Part shown: positions 16,010 to 26,700 of the stretch, in pieces | Layout: each line of letters begins with the position of its first letter | Numbering within the stretch: position 1 is the first letter of the stretch | From: PFJX01 sp031426815 | GTDB lineage: Bacteria > Pseudomonadota > Gammaproteobacteria > Burkholderiales > Thiobacillaceae | NCBI GenBank assembly: GCA_031426815.1 | Contig: JASJPG010000034.1 | Location: forward strand, 1-64,000 | DNA: 64,000 nt | Reading direction: 5' to 3' | Position numbers and translations under genes: made by a program | Notes under the pieces: model-generated | Database searches by the model: none | What the model was told of the DNA's origin: nothing | Seen by the model: only the letters and a program-made list of their open reading frames with translations

Positions 16010-16213
16010 ATGAACTGGGACATCGTTCAAGGCAACTGGAAACAGTTCAGGGGCAAGGTACAAGCACAGTGGGGCAAGCTGACCGACGATCACCTCGACG
16101 TCATCGCCGGCAAACGCGACGAATTGGTCGGCAGGGTGCAGGAAACCTACGGCATCACGAAAGACGAAGCCGAGCGGCAGATCAAGGAATTTGAAGAGCG
16201 CAATAAAGACTGA
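16010..16213 (+). CDS. CsbD family stress protein
   Basis: A 67-residue hydrophilic, helical protein, MNWDIVQGNWKQFRGKVQAQ and then WGKLTDDHLDVIAGKRDELV, ending in a KDEAERQIKEFEER segment. The W..QGNWKQ.KGK.....G.LT.D....I.G.R..L.G..Q..YG pattern is diagnostic for CsbD (YjbJ) proteins, small abundant general-stress proteins of unknown mechanism. AAAGGAG lies about 7 bp upstream. The recurring GTNCG motif upstream fits a stress regulon. Confidence 0.92.
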   Translation: MNWDIVQGNWKQFRGKVQAQWGKLTDDHLDVIAGKRDELVGRVQETYGITKDEAERQIKEFEERNKD

Positions 16214-16285
16214 CCCTGCCGCTGCCGAGCTTGCGTGACAGGTCGCTGCGCAAGCACGGCAGCGGCGATATTGAAAGGACTCACG

Positions 16286-16498
16286 ATGAGTCTTGGCCAT
16301 TTGATTCCACCGCCGCTACCGCGTGCCGCTTGCGGCGGCATCTGTCCGCGTTGCGGCGGCTCGCTGTACCGCGTGCAGCGGCGTCCCATCGATCGATTCA
16401 TCAATATTTTCCTGCCGCTCTACCGCTACCACTGCGGTTCTCTGGGCTGCGATTGGGAAGGCAACCTGCTGGCACAGCAAGAACCGCCACAGAAATGA
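16286..16498 (+). CDS. small zinc-ribbon-like protein
   Basis: A 70-residue protein. ATG 16286 follows GAAAGGA at the right spacing and is preferred over the earlier in-frame ATG at 16235. It has two Cys pairs: CPRCGG near residue 20 and HCGSLGCDWEG near residue 51, separated by an Arg-rich link and a hydrophobic IFLPLY, which suggests one zinc ribbon. Its stop overlaps the start of the response-regulator/GGDEF/EAL gene as ATGA, so the two are coupled and may act together. No known family is recognised. Confidence 0.65.
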   Translation: MSLGHLIPPPLPRAACGGICPRCGGSLYRVQRRPIDRFINIFLPLYRYHCGSLGCDWEGNLLAQQEPPQK

Positions 16499-18978
16499 CG
16501 CTGCCGACCACGGTACTGCTGGTCGAGGACATTGCCGCCGATGCCGAACTGATCCAGACCGCACTGGCCGGTGCAGGCGACAGTTCATTTCGCATCGAAT
16601 GGGTCGTGTGTCTCGCCGATGCGCTCGAACGCCTGGGTCGTGAAGAAGTCGAGGTCATCCTGCTCGATCTGGCCTTGTCCAATGGTCAAGGCATCGCGGC
16701 CTTCGATCAGCTGATTCAGGCCGCGCCGAATGCGCTGATCCTGGTGCTGAGCGGCACGACCGATGAGGAAATCGTGCATCAGGCCATGCAGCGCGGCGCG
16801 CACGACTATTTCTCCAAAGCGCATATCGACGCGCACTGGTTGCCGCGTGCGTTGCGTTATGTCATCGAGCGCCAGACTGCCCGGGCTGCGCTGGGCAACA
16901 GTGAGGCACGCTTCCGGGCAATCAGCGATGCCTCGCCGCTGGGGATTTTCGTTGCCGATGCGCAAGGCGGTTGTGTCTACACCAATGCGGCGTATCACAA
17001 GATATCGGGGCTGAGCTTAGAACGGACACTGGGCACCAACTGGAGCATGGCGATCCACCCGGAGGATCGCGAACGCGTCCTCGCCGGGTGGCGTATCGCG
17101 GCGCACAGTCTGGAGGCATTTCAGACCGAATATCGCTTCCAGCAGGAAGACAACAGCGTCGTCTGGGTGCGCGTCAACAGCGCCGCCATGCGCGACGGCG
17201 ACGGCTGGAAGTCGTTCGGCCTGGTGCAGACGGTGGAAGACATCAGCGAACGGAAAATCACGGAGTCCGTCCTGCGCGCGGCGGAAGAAGCGTTGTTCGA
17301 GGAAAAGGAGCGCGCCCAGGTCACCCTCAACTCCATCGGCGACGCGGTACTGACCACCGACTTGGCCGGCAAAGTGACCTACCTGAATCTGGTGGCGGAA
17401 GCGATGACCGGCTGGTCGCGTGAAGCCGCGTTGGGGCGGCCGCTGGCGGAGGTGTTCAAAATCATCGACGGCAAGACCCGCGCAGTCGCGCCAAACCCGG
17501 CGCAGCTTGCCATCAAGGAAGACAAGACCGTAGGACTGGCGATCGACAGCGTGCTGATCCGCCGCGACGGCTTCGAATCCGCCATCGAAGATTCCTCCGC
17601 GCCGATCCACAATCGGGAAGGCCGTGTCATCGGCGCGGTGCTGGTGTTCCACGACGTCAGCGAATCGCGCGCCGTGGCGCTGCGCATGGCGCATCTGGCA
17701 CAGCACGACTTTCTCACCGGCTTGCCGAATCGGGTGCTGTTGACCGAACGCTGCGCCCAGGCGATAGGCCAGGCAAACCGCCACAAAAAACAGGTGGCCC
17801 TGCTGTTTCTGGACCTGGATTTCTTCAAACGCATCAACGATTCGCTCGGCCATGCCATTGGCGACCTGTTGCTGCAATCCGTTGCCGAACGTCTGGTCGC
17901 AGGCGTGCGCGCCACCGACACGGTCTGCCGCCAGGGCGGCGACGAATTCGTGATCTTGCTGGCCGAAATCGAACAACCGCTGGATGCGACCTATGTCGCG
18001 GAAAAACTGCTCGCCGCCTTCGCCTTGCCCCACCTGATCGAAGGACACGAACTGCATGTCAGCCTCAGCATCGGCATCAGCATCTATCCGGATGACGGCA
18101 ACAACGTGGACAGCGTGATGCAGAACGCGGACACCGCGATGTTTCACGCCAAGGCCAACGGCCGCAACAAATACCAGTTTTTCCGCGCCGACATGAACAC
18201 CAGCGCGGTGCGGCGACTGGCGATTGAAAGCAGTCTGCGGCGCGCCCTCAGGCAGAACGAGTTTCTGCTGCATTACCAGCCGCAGATCGACCTGGCTTCC
18301 GGCACGATAATCGGCGCCGAGGCGCTGATCCGCTGGCAAGACCCGGAACACGGCCTGGTTTCCCCCGGGCAGTTCGTGCCGGTTGCGGAAGAGTCAGGCC
18401 TCATCGTGCCGATAGGCCGCTGGGTGCTGCGCGAAGCCTGCCGGCAAGTCCAGGTCTGGCTGGACGCGGGCCTGTCCGCAGTGACGGTGGCGGTCAACAT
18501 TTCCGCCATCGAGTTCCGCCACAAAGACTTTCTCGCAGGCGTTGCCCTGATCCTGCAAGAAACGGGCTTGATCCCGTGCTATCTCGAACTGGAACTGACC
18601 GAAAGCATCCTGATGCAGGACGCCGAAGCCTCGGCCATCGTGCTGCAGGCGCTCAAGGCGATGGGCGTGCGGCTGGCCATCGACGACTTCGGCACCGGCT
18701 ATTCGAGCCTGAGCTACCTGAAGCGTTTCCCGATCAATACCCTGAAGATCGACCAGTCGTTCGTGCGCGACATCGTCACCGACCCGGATGACGGAACCAT
18801 CGTCGGCGCGATCATCGGCATGGGCAAAAACCTCAATCAACGGGTCATTGCCGAGGGCGTGGAAACGCCGGAGCAGCTTGCATTCCTGCGCACCCGGCAA
18901 TGCGACGAGGGACAAGGCTTCCTGTTCCACCACCCCTTGTCCTCCGGAGACTTCGGACGGTTGCTCGAAGCTTCTTAG
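16495..18978 (+). CDS. response regulator-PAS-PAS-GGDEF-EAL protein
   Basis: An 827-residue protein. It starts with a receiver domain (LLVEDIAADAEL; phospho-acceptor Asp in VILLDLALS near residue 60; SGTTDEE; Lys in YFSKAH), then PAS (about 130-255), PAS (about 265-390), GGDEF (about 395-560) and EAL (about 570-825). The GGDEF is intact (RQGGDEFVILL, with DLDFFKRINDSLGH), and the EAL keeps AEALIRW, ELTESI, IDDFGTGYSS, LKIDQSF, AEGVET and GQGFLF. Either activity is possible; phosphorylation and PAS signals may set the balance. The start is ATG 16495, overlapping the zinc-ribbon gene; upstream extension of the frame is not coding. No partner kinase is nearby. Confidence 0.9.
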   Translation: MTLPTTVLLVEDIAADAELIQTALAGAGDSSFRIEWVVCLADALERLGREEVEVILLDLALSNGQGIAAFDQLIQAAPNALILVLSGTTDEEIVHQAMQRGAHDYFSKAHIDAHWLPRALRYVIERQTARAALGNSEARFRAISDASPLGIFVADAQGGCVYTNAAYHKISGLSLERTLGTNWSMAIHPEDRERVLAGWRIAAHSLEAFQTEYRFQQEDNSVVWVRVNSAAMRDGDGWKSFGLVQTVEDISERKITESVLRAAEEALFEEKERAQVTLNSIGDAVLTTDLAGKVTYLNLVAEAMTGWSREAALGRPLAEVFKIIDGKTRAVAPNPAQLAIKEDKTVGLAIDSVLIRRDGFESAIEDSSAPIHNREGRVIGAVLVFHDVSESRAVALRMAHLAQHDFLTGLPNRVLLTERCAQAIGQANRHKKQVALLFLDLDFFKRINDSLGHAIGDLLLQSVAERLVAGVRATDTVCRQGGDEFVILLAEIEQPLDATYVAEKLLAAFALPHLIEGHELHVSLSIGISIYPDDGNNVDSVMQNADTAMFHAKANGRNKYQFFRADMNTSAVRRLAIESSLRRALRQNEFLLHYQPQIDLASGTIIGAEALIRWQDPEHGLVSPGQFVPVAEESGLIVPIGRWVLREACRQVQVWLDAGLSAVTVAVNISAIEFRHKDFLAGVALILQETGLIPCYLELELTESILMQDAEASAIVLQALKAMGVRLAIDDFGTGYSSLSYLKRFPINTLKIDQSFVRDIVTDPDDGTIVGAIIGMGKNLNQRVIAEGVETPEQLAFLRTRQCDEGQGFLFHHPLSSGDFGRLLEAS

Positions 18979-19030
18979 GTGGGGCTTCGAGCCGCTGTTC
19001 GGAATACCGCGCCGCTGAGTTTCTCTTCGC

Positions 19031-19052
19031 TATGTGCGACAGCGTACCGACC
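19031..19052 (+). promoter_or_regulatory. recurring inverted-repeat motif, copy 9
   Basis: TATGTGCGACAGCGTACCGA followed by CC, the clearest copy and used here as the reference. It ends 85 bp before the start of the BON lipoprotein gene. Confidence 0.5.
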
Positions 19053-19137
19053 ACCCTGCCCTATCACTCTACGCTGCGACTCAGGTTTCTACAGGCTGCT
19101 GAAGAAGCCCTTTATTACAACTTTCTGGAGAATCACC

Positions 19138-19464
19138 ATGAAACAACTTAACAAATACGTTTCCGCCGTTTTCCTGGCCACTGCTGTGACCTTTACGTTG
19201 GGCTCCGTCGTGGGTTGTTCATCAACGCCAACAAAGGCAGGCACCGGCCAGTACATCGATGACAGCGTCATCACCGGCAAAGTCAAAGCGGCCTTGATTG
19301 AGGATCCCACCACGAAGGCCACCGAAATCAATGTCGAAACCTTCAAGGGCATCGTCCAGTTGAGCGGCTTCGTCAGTTCGCAGGAAGCAGCGAACAAGGC
19401 AGTTGAACTGGCCCGCAACGTCGGTGGTGTGAAAGGTGTCACCAACGACATGCGCCTCAAGTAA
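19138..19464 (+). CDS. BON-domain lipoprotein
   Basis: A 108-residue protein. The start follows CTGGAG. Residues 1-27 are a lipoprotein signal with Cys at the GSVVGC end, so it is probably lipid-anchored in the periplasm. Residues 38-108 are one BON domain (YIDDSVITGKVKAALIEDP, GIVQLSGFVSSQEAANKAVE, VGGVKGVTNDMRLK), a fold in OsmY and related proteins that binds phospholipids and protects the envelope in osmotic stress. A perfect hairpin follows the stop. Confidence 0.9.
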   Translation: MKQLNKYVSAVFLATAVTFTLGSVVGCSSTPTKAGTGQYIDDSVITGKVKAALIEDPTTKATEINVETFKGIVQLSGFVSSQEAANKAVELARNVGGVKGVTNDMRLK

Positions 19465-19482
19465 GCGATTCTTCCGCTCGGA

Positions 19483-19511
19483 CTGCGGCCGGACACGATG
19501 TCCGGCCGCAG
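19483..19511 (+). terminator. perfect 13-bp hairpin after the BON gene
   Basis: CTGCGGCCGGACA, loop CGA, then the exact inverse TGTCCGGCCGCAG. It lies 18 bp after the BON stop. There is no T-run, so it may end transcripts poorly and mainly protect the 3' end. The longest frame of the next gene would start in this loop, which argues that its true start is further downstream. Confidence 0.65.
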
Positions 19512-19527
19512 TCGCTGGGAGTCTTCC

Positions 19528-20697
19528 TTGTCCACTGATTTGTCCACTTTGCCCCCTGAACTCGCCCCCGCCGATCCAGTCGCCGCGTCGCCGGCGGCAA
19601 TTCGCTTGCCCGTGGCCGGACATGGCCTGGCGCTGACCATCCTGGCCAGCGTGGCGGTGATCTTTGCGCTGGAGTGGGCGCAGAGCTTCGTCATTTCCCT
19701 GCTCGTCGGCATCCTGTTCGCCTATACCCTCAACCCGCTGGTGGTCTGGCTGGAGCGCATCAAGATTCCGCGCGTGGCGGGCGCCACGCTGATCATGGCG
19801 GCGGGAGTGGCAGCGCTCGTGCTAGGCAGTTTCGCCTTGCGCGGTCAGGTGCGGACCATCCTCGAACAACTGCCGGCGGCGGTGAGCGAGTTGTCGACCG
19901 GTGTCGCCAGTCTGCGTCAGGGCCGCGACAGCACCATGCAGAAGATGCAGACCGCCGCCAGCGAACTGGAACAAGCGACCAGCCAGGCAGCCGGCGTGGC
20001 GATGCCGCAGAAGCAGCGCGCGACACGCGTGGTAATCGAGACGCCCGGGTTCAAATTCGGCGATTTCCTGTGGTCGGGCTCGATGGGGGCGGCCGGGATG
20101 ATCGGCCAGGCCGCCATGGTGCTGTTCCTGACTTATTTTCTTTTGCTATCCGGCGACACCTATAAGCGTAAGCTGGTCCGACTCACCGGACCTTCGTTGT
20201 CGAACAAGAAGATCGCCGTCCATATCCTCGACGACATCAATGCCTCGATCCAGCGCTACATGCTGATGCTGCTGGCGACCAACGTGCTGGTTGGCTTGCT
20301 GACCTGGTTCGGTTTGCGCTGGATCGGCCTCGATAACGCCGGCGCCTGGGCGGTAGCCGCCGGTTTGCTTCACGTCATCCCCTACTTCGGTCCGGCCGTC
20401 ACCGCCGCCGCCATCGGCATGGTCGCCTTCCTGCAGTTCGACAGCCTGACGCCGGCGCTGTTGGCGGCAGGCGTTTCGCTGTTGATCGCCACTCTCGTCG
20501 GCACCTTCATCACCACCTGGCTGACCGGTCGCATCGCCCGCATGAACACCGCGGCGGTGTTCGTTTCGCTGTTGTTCTGGACCTGGCTCTGGGGCGTCTG
20601 GGGCATGTTGTTGAGCATGCCGATCACGGTGCTGGTCAAAGTGGTGGCGCAGCATGTCGAGCAACTTGAGCCGGTGGCTGAATTGCTGGGGGATTGA
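19528..20697 (+). CDS. AI-2E family transporter (PerM/TqsA type)
   Basis: A protein of about 389 residues from TTG 19528, chosen because GGGAG lies 6 bp before it, whereas the ATG at 19498 is inside a perfect hairpin. It has a typical layout: two N-terminal helices (LALTILASVAVIFALEW, FVISLLVGILFAYTL), a third helix, a soluble amphipathic region (about 110-190), then five C-terminal helices with the GLLHVIPYFGP and GVWGMLLSMPITV motifs of the family. Members export autoinducer-2 or act as sodium/proton antiporters; the substrate is not decided here. Confidence 0.87.
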   Translation: MSTDLSTLPPELAPADPVAASPAAIRLPVAGHGLALTILASVAVIFALEWAQSFVISLLVGILFAYTLNPLVVWLERIKIPRVAGATLIMAAGVAALVLGSFALRGQVRTILEQLPAAVSELSTGVASLRQGRDSTMQKMQTAASELEQATSQAAGVAMPQKQRATRVVIETPGFKFGDFLWSGSMGAAGMIGQAAMVLFLTYFLLLSGDTYKRKLVRLTGPSLSNKKIAVHILDDINASIQRYMLMLLATNVLVGLLTWFGLRWIGLDNAGAWAVAAGLLHVIPYFGPAVTAAAIGMVAFLQFDSLTPALLAAGVSLLIATLVGTFITTWLTGRIARMNTAAVFVSLLFWTWLWGVWGMLLSMPITVLVKVVAQHVEQLEPVAELLGD

Positions 20698-20756
20698 GCG
20701 GTACTCGCTGCGAAGCGGGTCGTTGAAATTTCATTTTCTGGGAAAGGTTTATTGAA

Positions 20757-23700
20757 TTGACCACTGGCAAAACGCTCACCGGTTATTGGCGACAGTTGCT
20801 CAAACTGCTTCGCTTTAGAAGCGGCATGCCAGGTATTTCATCGACTGAAGAAGCCCCGCTGCGCGCCGAGCTGTTCAGCGCCGACCAGATGGCGCAGCAC
20901 GGTGCCTGGCTGGCTGCGGCGCACCGCATCGCGGCGGATCGCCAACCCGACCAGTTGCTGGCGCGACTGGAATCCAACGAAGAAGTGCTGATCGACACCT
21001 GCCGCCAACTGACTCTGGTGGTGGCGGCAAAGCACCGCATCACCCCGGCAGCGGAATGGCTGCTCGACAATCTGTATCTGATCGAAGAGCAGATACGCAC
21101 CGCCCGCCGCCATTTACCCAAGGGCTACAGCCGCGAATTGCCCAGCCTGGCCGATGGCGTTTCCAGCGGCTTGCCGCGGGTGTACGACATCGCGCTGGAA
21201 ACCATCGCGCATGGCGATGGCCGCGTCGACCCGGACAGTCTCAGCCGCTTCGTCGCCACCTATCAAACCGTGACGCCTTTGCGCCTGGGTGAGTTGTGGG
21301 CGATTCCGATCATGCTGCGCCTGGCGCTGATCGAGAATCTGCGCCGGGTTGCGGTGCGCATCTCGGTGGGCAGACGGGAACGGGATCTGGCCATCACCTG
21401 GGCGGAAACGCTGGCCCAGATCGCCCGCCAGGACCCGAAAAACCTGATCCTGGTGATCGCCGACATGGCGCACTCGAAACCGCCGATGTCGCCGCCGTTC
21501 GTGTCGGAACTGGCGCGCCATCTGCAAGGCCAGGGCCTGGCGCTGAGCCTGCCGCTGACCTGGATCGAACAGCAACTGGCGGATGAGGGACTCAACATCG
21601 AGCAATTGGTCCGCGCCGGCAATCAGCAGCAAGCGGCCGATCAGGTCTCGATCAGCAACAGCATCGGCAGCCTGCGCTTGTTGGGCACCCTGGACTGGCG
21701 CGAGTTCGTCGAAGCGATGAGCCTGGTCGACAGCACGTTGCGCAACGACCCGGCCGAGGCCTACGCCGGCATGGATTTCGCCAGCCGCGACGGCTATCGC
21801 CACGTGGTGGAGGCCATCGCCAGAAGGTGCGTCAACACAAGCGGGCTGGCGGAAGCGCGGGTGGCGGACAAGGCCATCGAGCTGGCGCGGGCAAGCGCGG
21901 CGACGCTGGGCTCGCGGGAGCGACGCGCGCATGTCGGTTATTACCTGATCGACCGCGGCCGCCGCGAGCTGGAACAGGCTTGCGGCGCGCATTTGCCCCT
22001 CACCGCCCGGCTGCGGCGCGGCGCCAGCCGGACCCCCTTGTTGTGGTATCTGGGTTCGATCACGCTGTTGACGCTGCTGTTCAGCACCGGGTTGGTGGCG
22101 CGGGCCTGGCTGAACGGCGTCGGCGTCTGGCTGTTGCTGCTGACCGCCCTCCTCGCCCTGCTCGCCACCGGCCAGCTTGCGACCGCGCTGGTGAACTGGC
22201 TGGCCACCTTGCTGGCGTCGCCGCGGCCGCTGCCGCGGATGGATTTTTCGACCGGCATCCCACCGCAATACCGCACGCTGGTGGCGGTGCCGACCATGCT
22301 GAGCAGCCCGCAAAACGTCGAACATCTGGTCGAGGCGCTGGAAGTGCGATTTCTGGCCAATCGCAATGCCAATCTGCACTTCGCGCTGTTGACCGACTTT
22401 CGCGATGCCGCCCTGGAAACCCTGCCGCAAGACGCGTCATTGCTGGCCTTGGCGGCGGAGCGCATCGCGGCGCTGAACACGCAATACGCGGCGGGCCGCA
22501 ACGATGTCTTCTTCCTGCTGCACCGTCCGCGCCGGTGGAACCCGTATGACCGCATCTGGATGGGCTACGAGCGCAAGCGCGGCAAGCTGGCGGACCTGAA
22601 CACCTTGCTGCGCACCGGTCGATCCGATGCTTTCTCGCTGCTGATCGGCGACATCGCCGTTCTGGCCGGCGTGAAATATGTCATCACGCTGGATACCGAC
22701 ACCCAGTTGCCGCGCGAAGCCGCGCAGCAATTCATCGGCGCCATGGCGCATCCGCTCAATCAAGCCGTCTATGACCCGGCGCTGGGCCGCGTCTGCACCG
22801 GCTACGGCATCCTGCAACCGCGCGTCAGCGCCAGCCTGCCGGTCGCCAACCAATCGCGCTATGCCCGCATGAATAGCGGCGAACCGGGCATCGACCCGTA
22901 CACGCGGGCGGTGTCCGATGTGTATCAGGACGCCTTCCAGGAAGGCTCCTTCATCGGCAAGGGCATTTATGACGTAGCCGCGTTCGAACAGGCGCTGTCC
23001 GGCCGCTTCCCGGAAAACCGCATTCTCAGCCACGATCTGCTGGAAGGCTGTCACGCCCGCGCCGGCTTGCTCAGCGACGTGCAGTTGTACGAGGAATATC
23101 CGGCTCGCTATGGCGCCGACGTGGATCGACGCTATCGCTGGATCCGCGGCGACTGGCAACTGGTCGCCTGGCTGCTGCCCTGGGCGCCGGGCGCGAATGG
23201 GCGCTGGCAGCGAAATCCGTTGACCCTGCTGTCGCGCTGGAAGTTGCTGGATAACCTGCGCCGCAGTCTGGTGCCGGCGGCATTGACGCTGCTGTTGCTG
23301 CTCGGCTGGACGCTGTTTGCCTCCCCCTTGTTCTGGACCCTGGCGGTGCTCGGCATTTTGCTGATCCCGCCGGGGCTTTCCAGCCTGCTGGATGTGCTGC
23401 TGAAACCGGACGACATGCGTCCCGGCCAACATTTCGCGGCGACCGCGCACTCCGCCGTGCAGCGCCTGCTGCAAACAGGATTTGCGCTGGTGACGCTGCC
23501 GCATGAAGCGGCTTACAACCTGGATGCGGCCCTGCGCACACTCGGCCGTTTGCTGTTCACGCAGCAACGGCTGCTGGAATGGAAAGCCTCCGGCGAGCAA
23601 GACCCGAGCCGCCGCGACGATCCGCTCAGCGTATTGCATGGCATGGCGTCCGCACCCGCGCTGGCCATAGCCACGGCAAGTTGGCTGGTGGCGATGAATC

Positions 23701-26700
23701 CGGCCGCGCTGCCGCTGGCCGGGCCGATTTTGTTGCTGTGGCTGCTCTCCCCCGCCATCGTCTGGTGGCTCAGTCTGCCGCTGCCGCGTCGCTTGGCGCG
23801 CCTGAGCGCGGAACAGATGCGTTATCTCGGCCGCATCGCGCGCAAGACCTGGGCTTATTTCGAGACTTTCGTCGGCCCGGACGACCACTGGCTACCGCCG
23901 GACAATTACCAGGAATACCGCGCCGCCACGCTGGCGCATCGCACCTCGCCGACCAATATGGGCTTGGCCCTGCTGGCCAATCTGTCGGCGCACGATTTCG
24001 GCTACATCCCGGCCGGGCAACTGCTCGAACGCACCGCCAACAGTCTGGCAAGCATGGCCGGGCTGGAACGCCATCGCGGCCATTTCTACAACTGGTACGA
24101 CACGCAAACCCTGCGCCCGCTGCACCCGGCTTACGTCTCGACGGTGGACAGCGGCAATCTGGCCGGCCATCTGCTGACCTTGCGCCCCGGCCTGCTGGCG
24201 TTGCTGGACCAGCCGATCCTGTCGCCGCGCGGCATGGACGGTGTGCGCGACACGCTGGGCATCCTGATCGCGGCGGCTGGCGAGCCGATGCCGGCGACGG
24301 TGATGCAATTCCAGATGGCTCTGGAATCCGCGCAGCACGTAGGGCATACGGCGGAAGGCGCCGGCAAGAACCCGCCGGCTGTTCCGCCCTACGAGATCAC
24401 GCTGGTGGCGGCGCGGCATCTGTTCGACCGGCTGACGCGCTACGCCGCCGCGATCATTGACGAATTTGCCGCCGATTTTGCAAATGATCCGGCAAGCCAG
24501 GCCGACTGGTGGGCCGGCGCGCTGTCCCGGCAATGTCAGGCCATGCGCGAGGAACTGATCTTTCTCGCCCCCTGGAGCGGCTTGCCGGAAGCCCCGGTCG
24601 GGCTGGGCGGTTTTGACGACATCAACCTGATGCCGACACTGCGTGAGCTGGCCGGGCTGAAACAGGCCTGGTCGGACCGCCTGGCAAGCCGGCTCGATGC
24701 CAGCACATCTTCAGCCCAGACCCAGTGGCTCAATACCCTCGCCAAGGATCTGGAACAAGCCAGCGCGCATGCCCAGACACGCATCGCCGCCATCGAGCAA
24801 CTGGCGTTGCAGGCCGGTGAAATGGCCAACATGGAATACGGTTTCCTGTACGACAAGGCGGCGCGACAGATGTGCATCGGCTACAGCGTGGAGGAGCGGC
24901 GGCGCGACAGCGGTTTCTACGATCTGCTGGCGTCGGAAGCGCGTCTCGCCGTGTTCGTCGCCATCGCGCAGGGCCAGTTGCCGCAGGAGAGCTGGTTTGC
25001 GCTCGGACGTCTGCTCACCCGCGCCGGCGGCGAGCCGATTCTGTTGTCGTGGAGCGGCTCGATGTTCGAGTACCTGATGCCGCAACTGGTGATGCCGACC
25101 TACGACCACACCCTGCTCGACCAGACCGCGCGCGCGGCGGTGGCGCGGCAGATCGAATACGGCCAGCAACTCGGCCTGCCCTGGGGCGTCTCGGAATCCG
25201 GCTACAACGTGGTCGATCTGCAGCTCAACTATCAGTACCGCGCGTTCGGCGTGCCCGGCCTGGGGCTGAAACGCGGCCTCGGCGAGGATCGGGTGGTGGC
25301 GCCCTATGCTTCGGCGATGGCGCTGATGGTGGCGCCGGAAGCGGCCTGCCTGAATCTGCAACGGCTGTCCGCCGCCGGGGCGGAAGGCGCCTTCGGTTTT
25401 CACGAGGCGATCGACTACACGCCGCTACGCCAGCGGCGCGGCGAAAAACACACGCTGGTGCGCTCCTACATGGTGCATCACCAGGGCATGAGCCTGCTGG
25501 CGCTGGCCTTTCTGTTGCTGGATCGGCCGATGCAGAAACGCTTTGCCGCCGACCCGCTGCTGCAATCGACGCTGTTGTTGCTGCAGGAACGCATCCCGCG
25601 CGCTTCGCTGCTGTATGCCCAAACCGCCGAACTGACCGGCATCGATACCGGCGTGAGCAGCCCGGAAATGCCGATCCGCGTATTGCGCAATCTGGATACG
25701 CCGACGCCGGAAGTGCAGTTGCTGTCGAATGGCCGCTATCACGTCATGCTGACCCATGTCGGCGGCGGCTACAGCCGCTGGAACGATCTGGCGGTGACAC
25801 GCTGGCGGGAAGACAGCGTGCGCGATGCCTGGGGCACCTTCACCTATCTGCATGACGTCGCCAGCGGTGCGACCTGGTCCACCGCGCACCAGCCGACGCA
25901 GCGCCGCGCCGCGCATTACGAAGCGATCTTCTCGGAAGGCCGCGCCGAATTCCGGCGGCATGACAGGAACGACGATTTCGATTTAGAAACCCACACCGAT
26001 ATCGTCGTCTCGCCGGAAGACGATATCGAATTGCGCCGGGTGCGTATTACCAACCGGGGTGAAGAGCCGCGCACTATCGAAATCACCAGCTACGCGGAAG
26101 TGGTGCTGGCTACCCCCGCCGCCGATGCGCTGCATCCGGCCTTCAGCAATCTGTTCGTGCAGAGCGAGATCGTCGAATCCCGCCAGGCCATCCTCTGCAC
26201 CCGGCGACCGCGTTCCCGCGAAGAACACACGCCGTGGCTGTTCCATCTGATGTCGGTACATGACGCTCAGGTCGATGAGCTCAGCTACGAGACCGACCGC
26301 GCCCGCTTCATCGGCCGCGGCCGCAACGCCGCCGCGCCGTTGGCGATGGAAACGGCCGGCGCGCTGTCCGGCAACCAGGGTTCGGTACTCGATCCGGTAG
26401 TTGCGATCCGCTGCCGCATCACGCTGCAGCCGGAACAATCGGCCAGCATCGATCTGGTTTACGGCATCGGCGACAGCCGCGAGATGGCGCTGAACCTGGT
26501 CGAGAAATATCAGGATCGGCGGCTTGCCGACCGCGTCTTCGAGCTGGCCTGGACGCATGCCCAGGTGCTGCTGCGCCAGATCAACGCGGACGAGGCCGAC
26601 GCCCAGCTTTACGGCCGTCTGGCGAATTCGATTCTCTACGCGCATGCCGGCCTGCGCGCCGACGGCAGCGTCTTGATGAAGAACCGGCGCGGCCAGTCCG

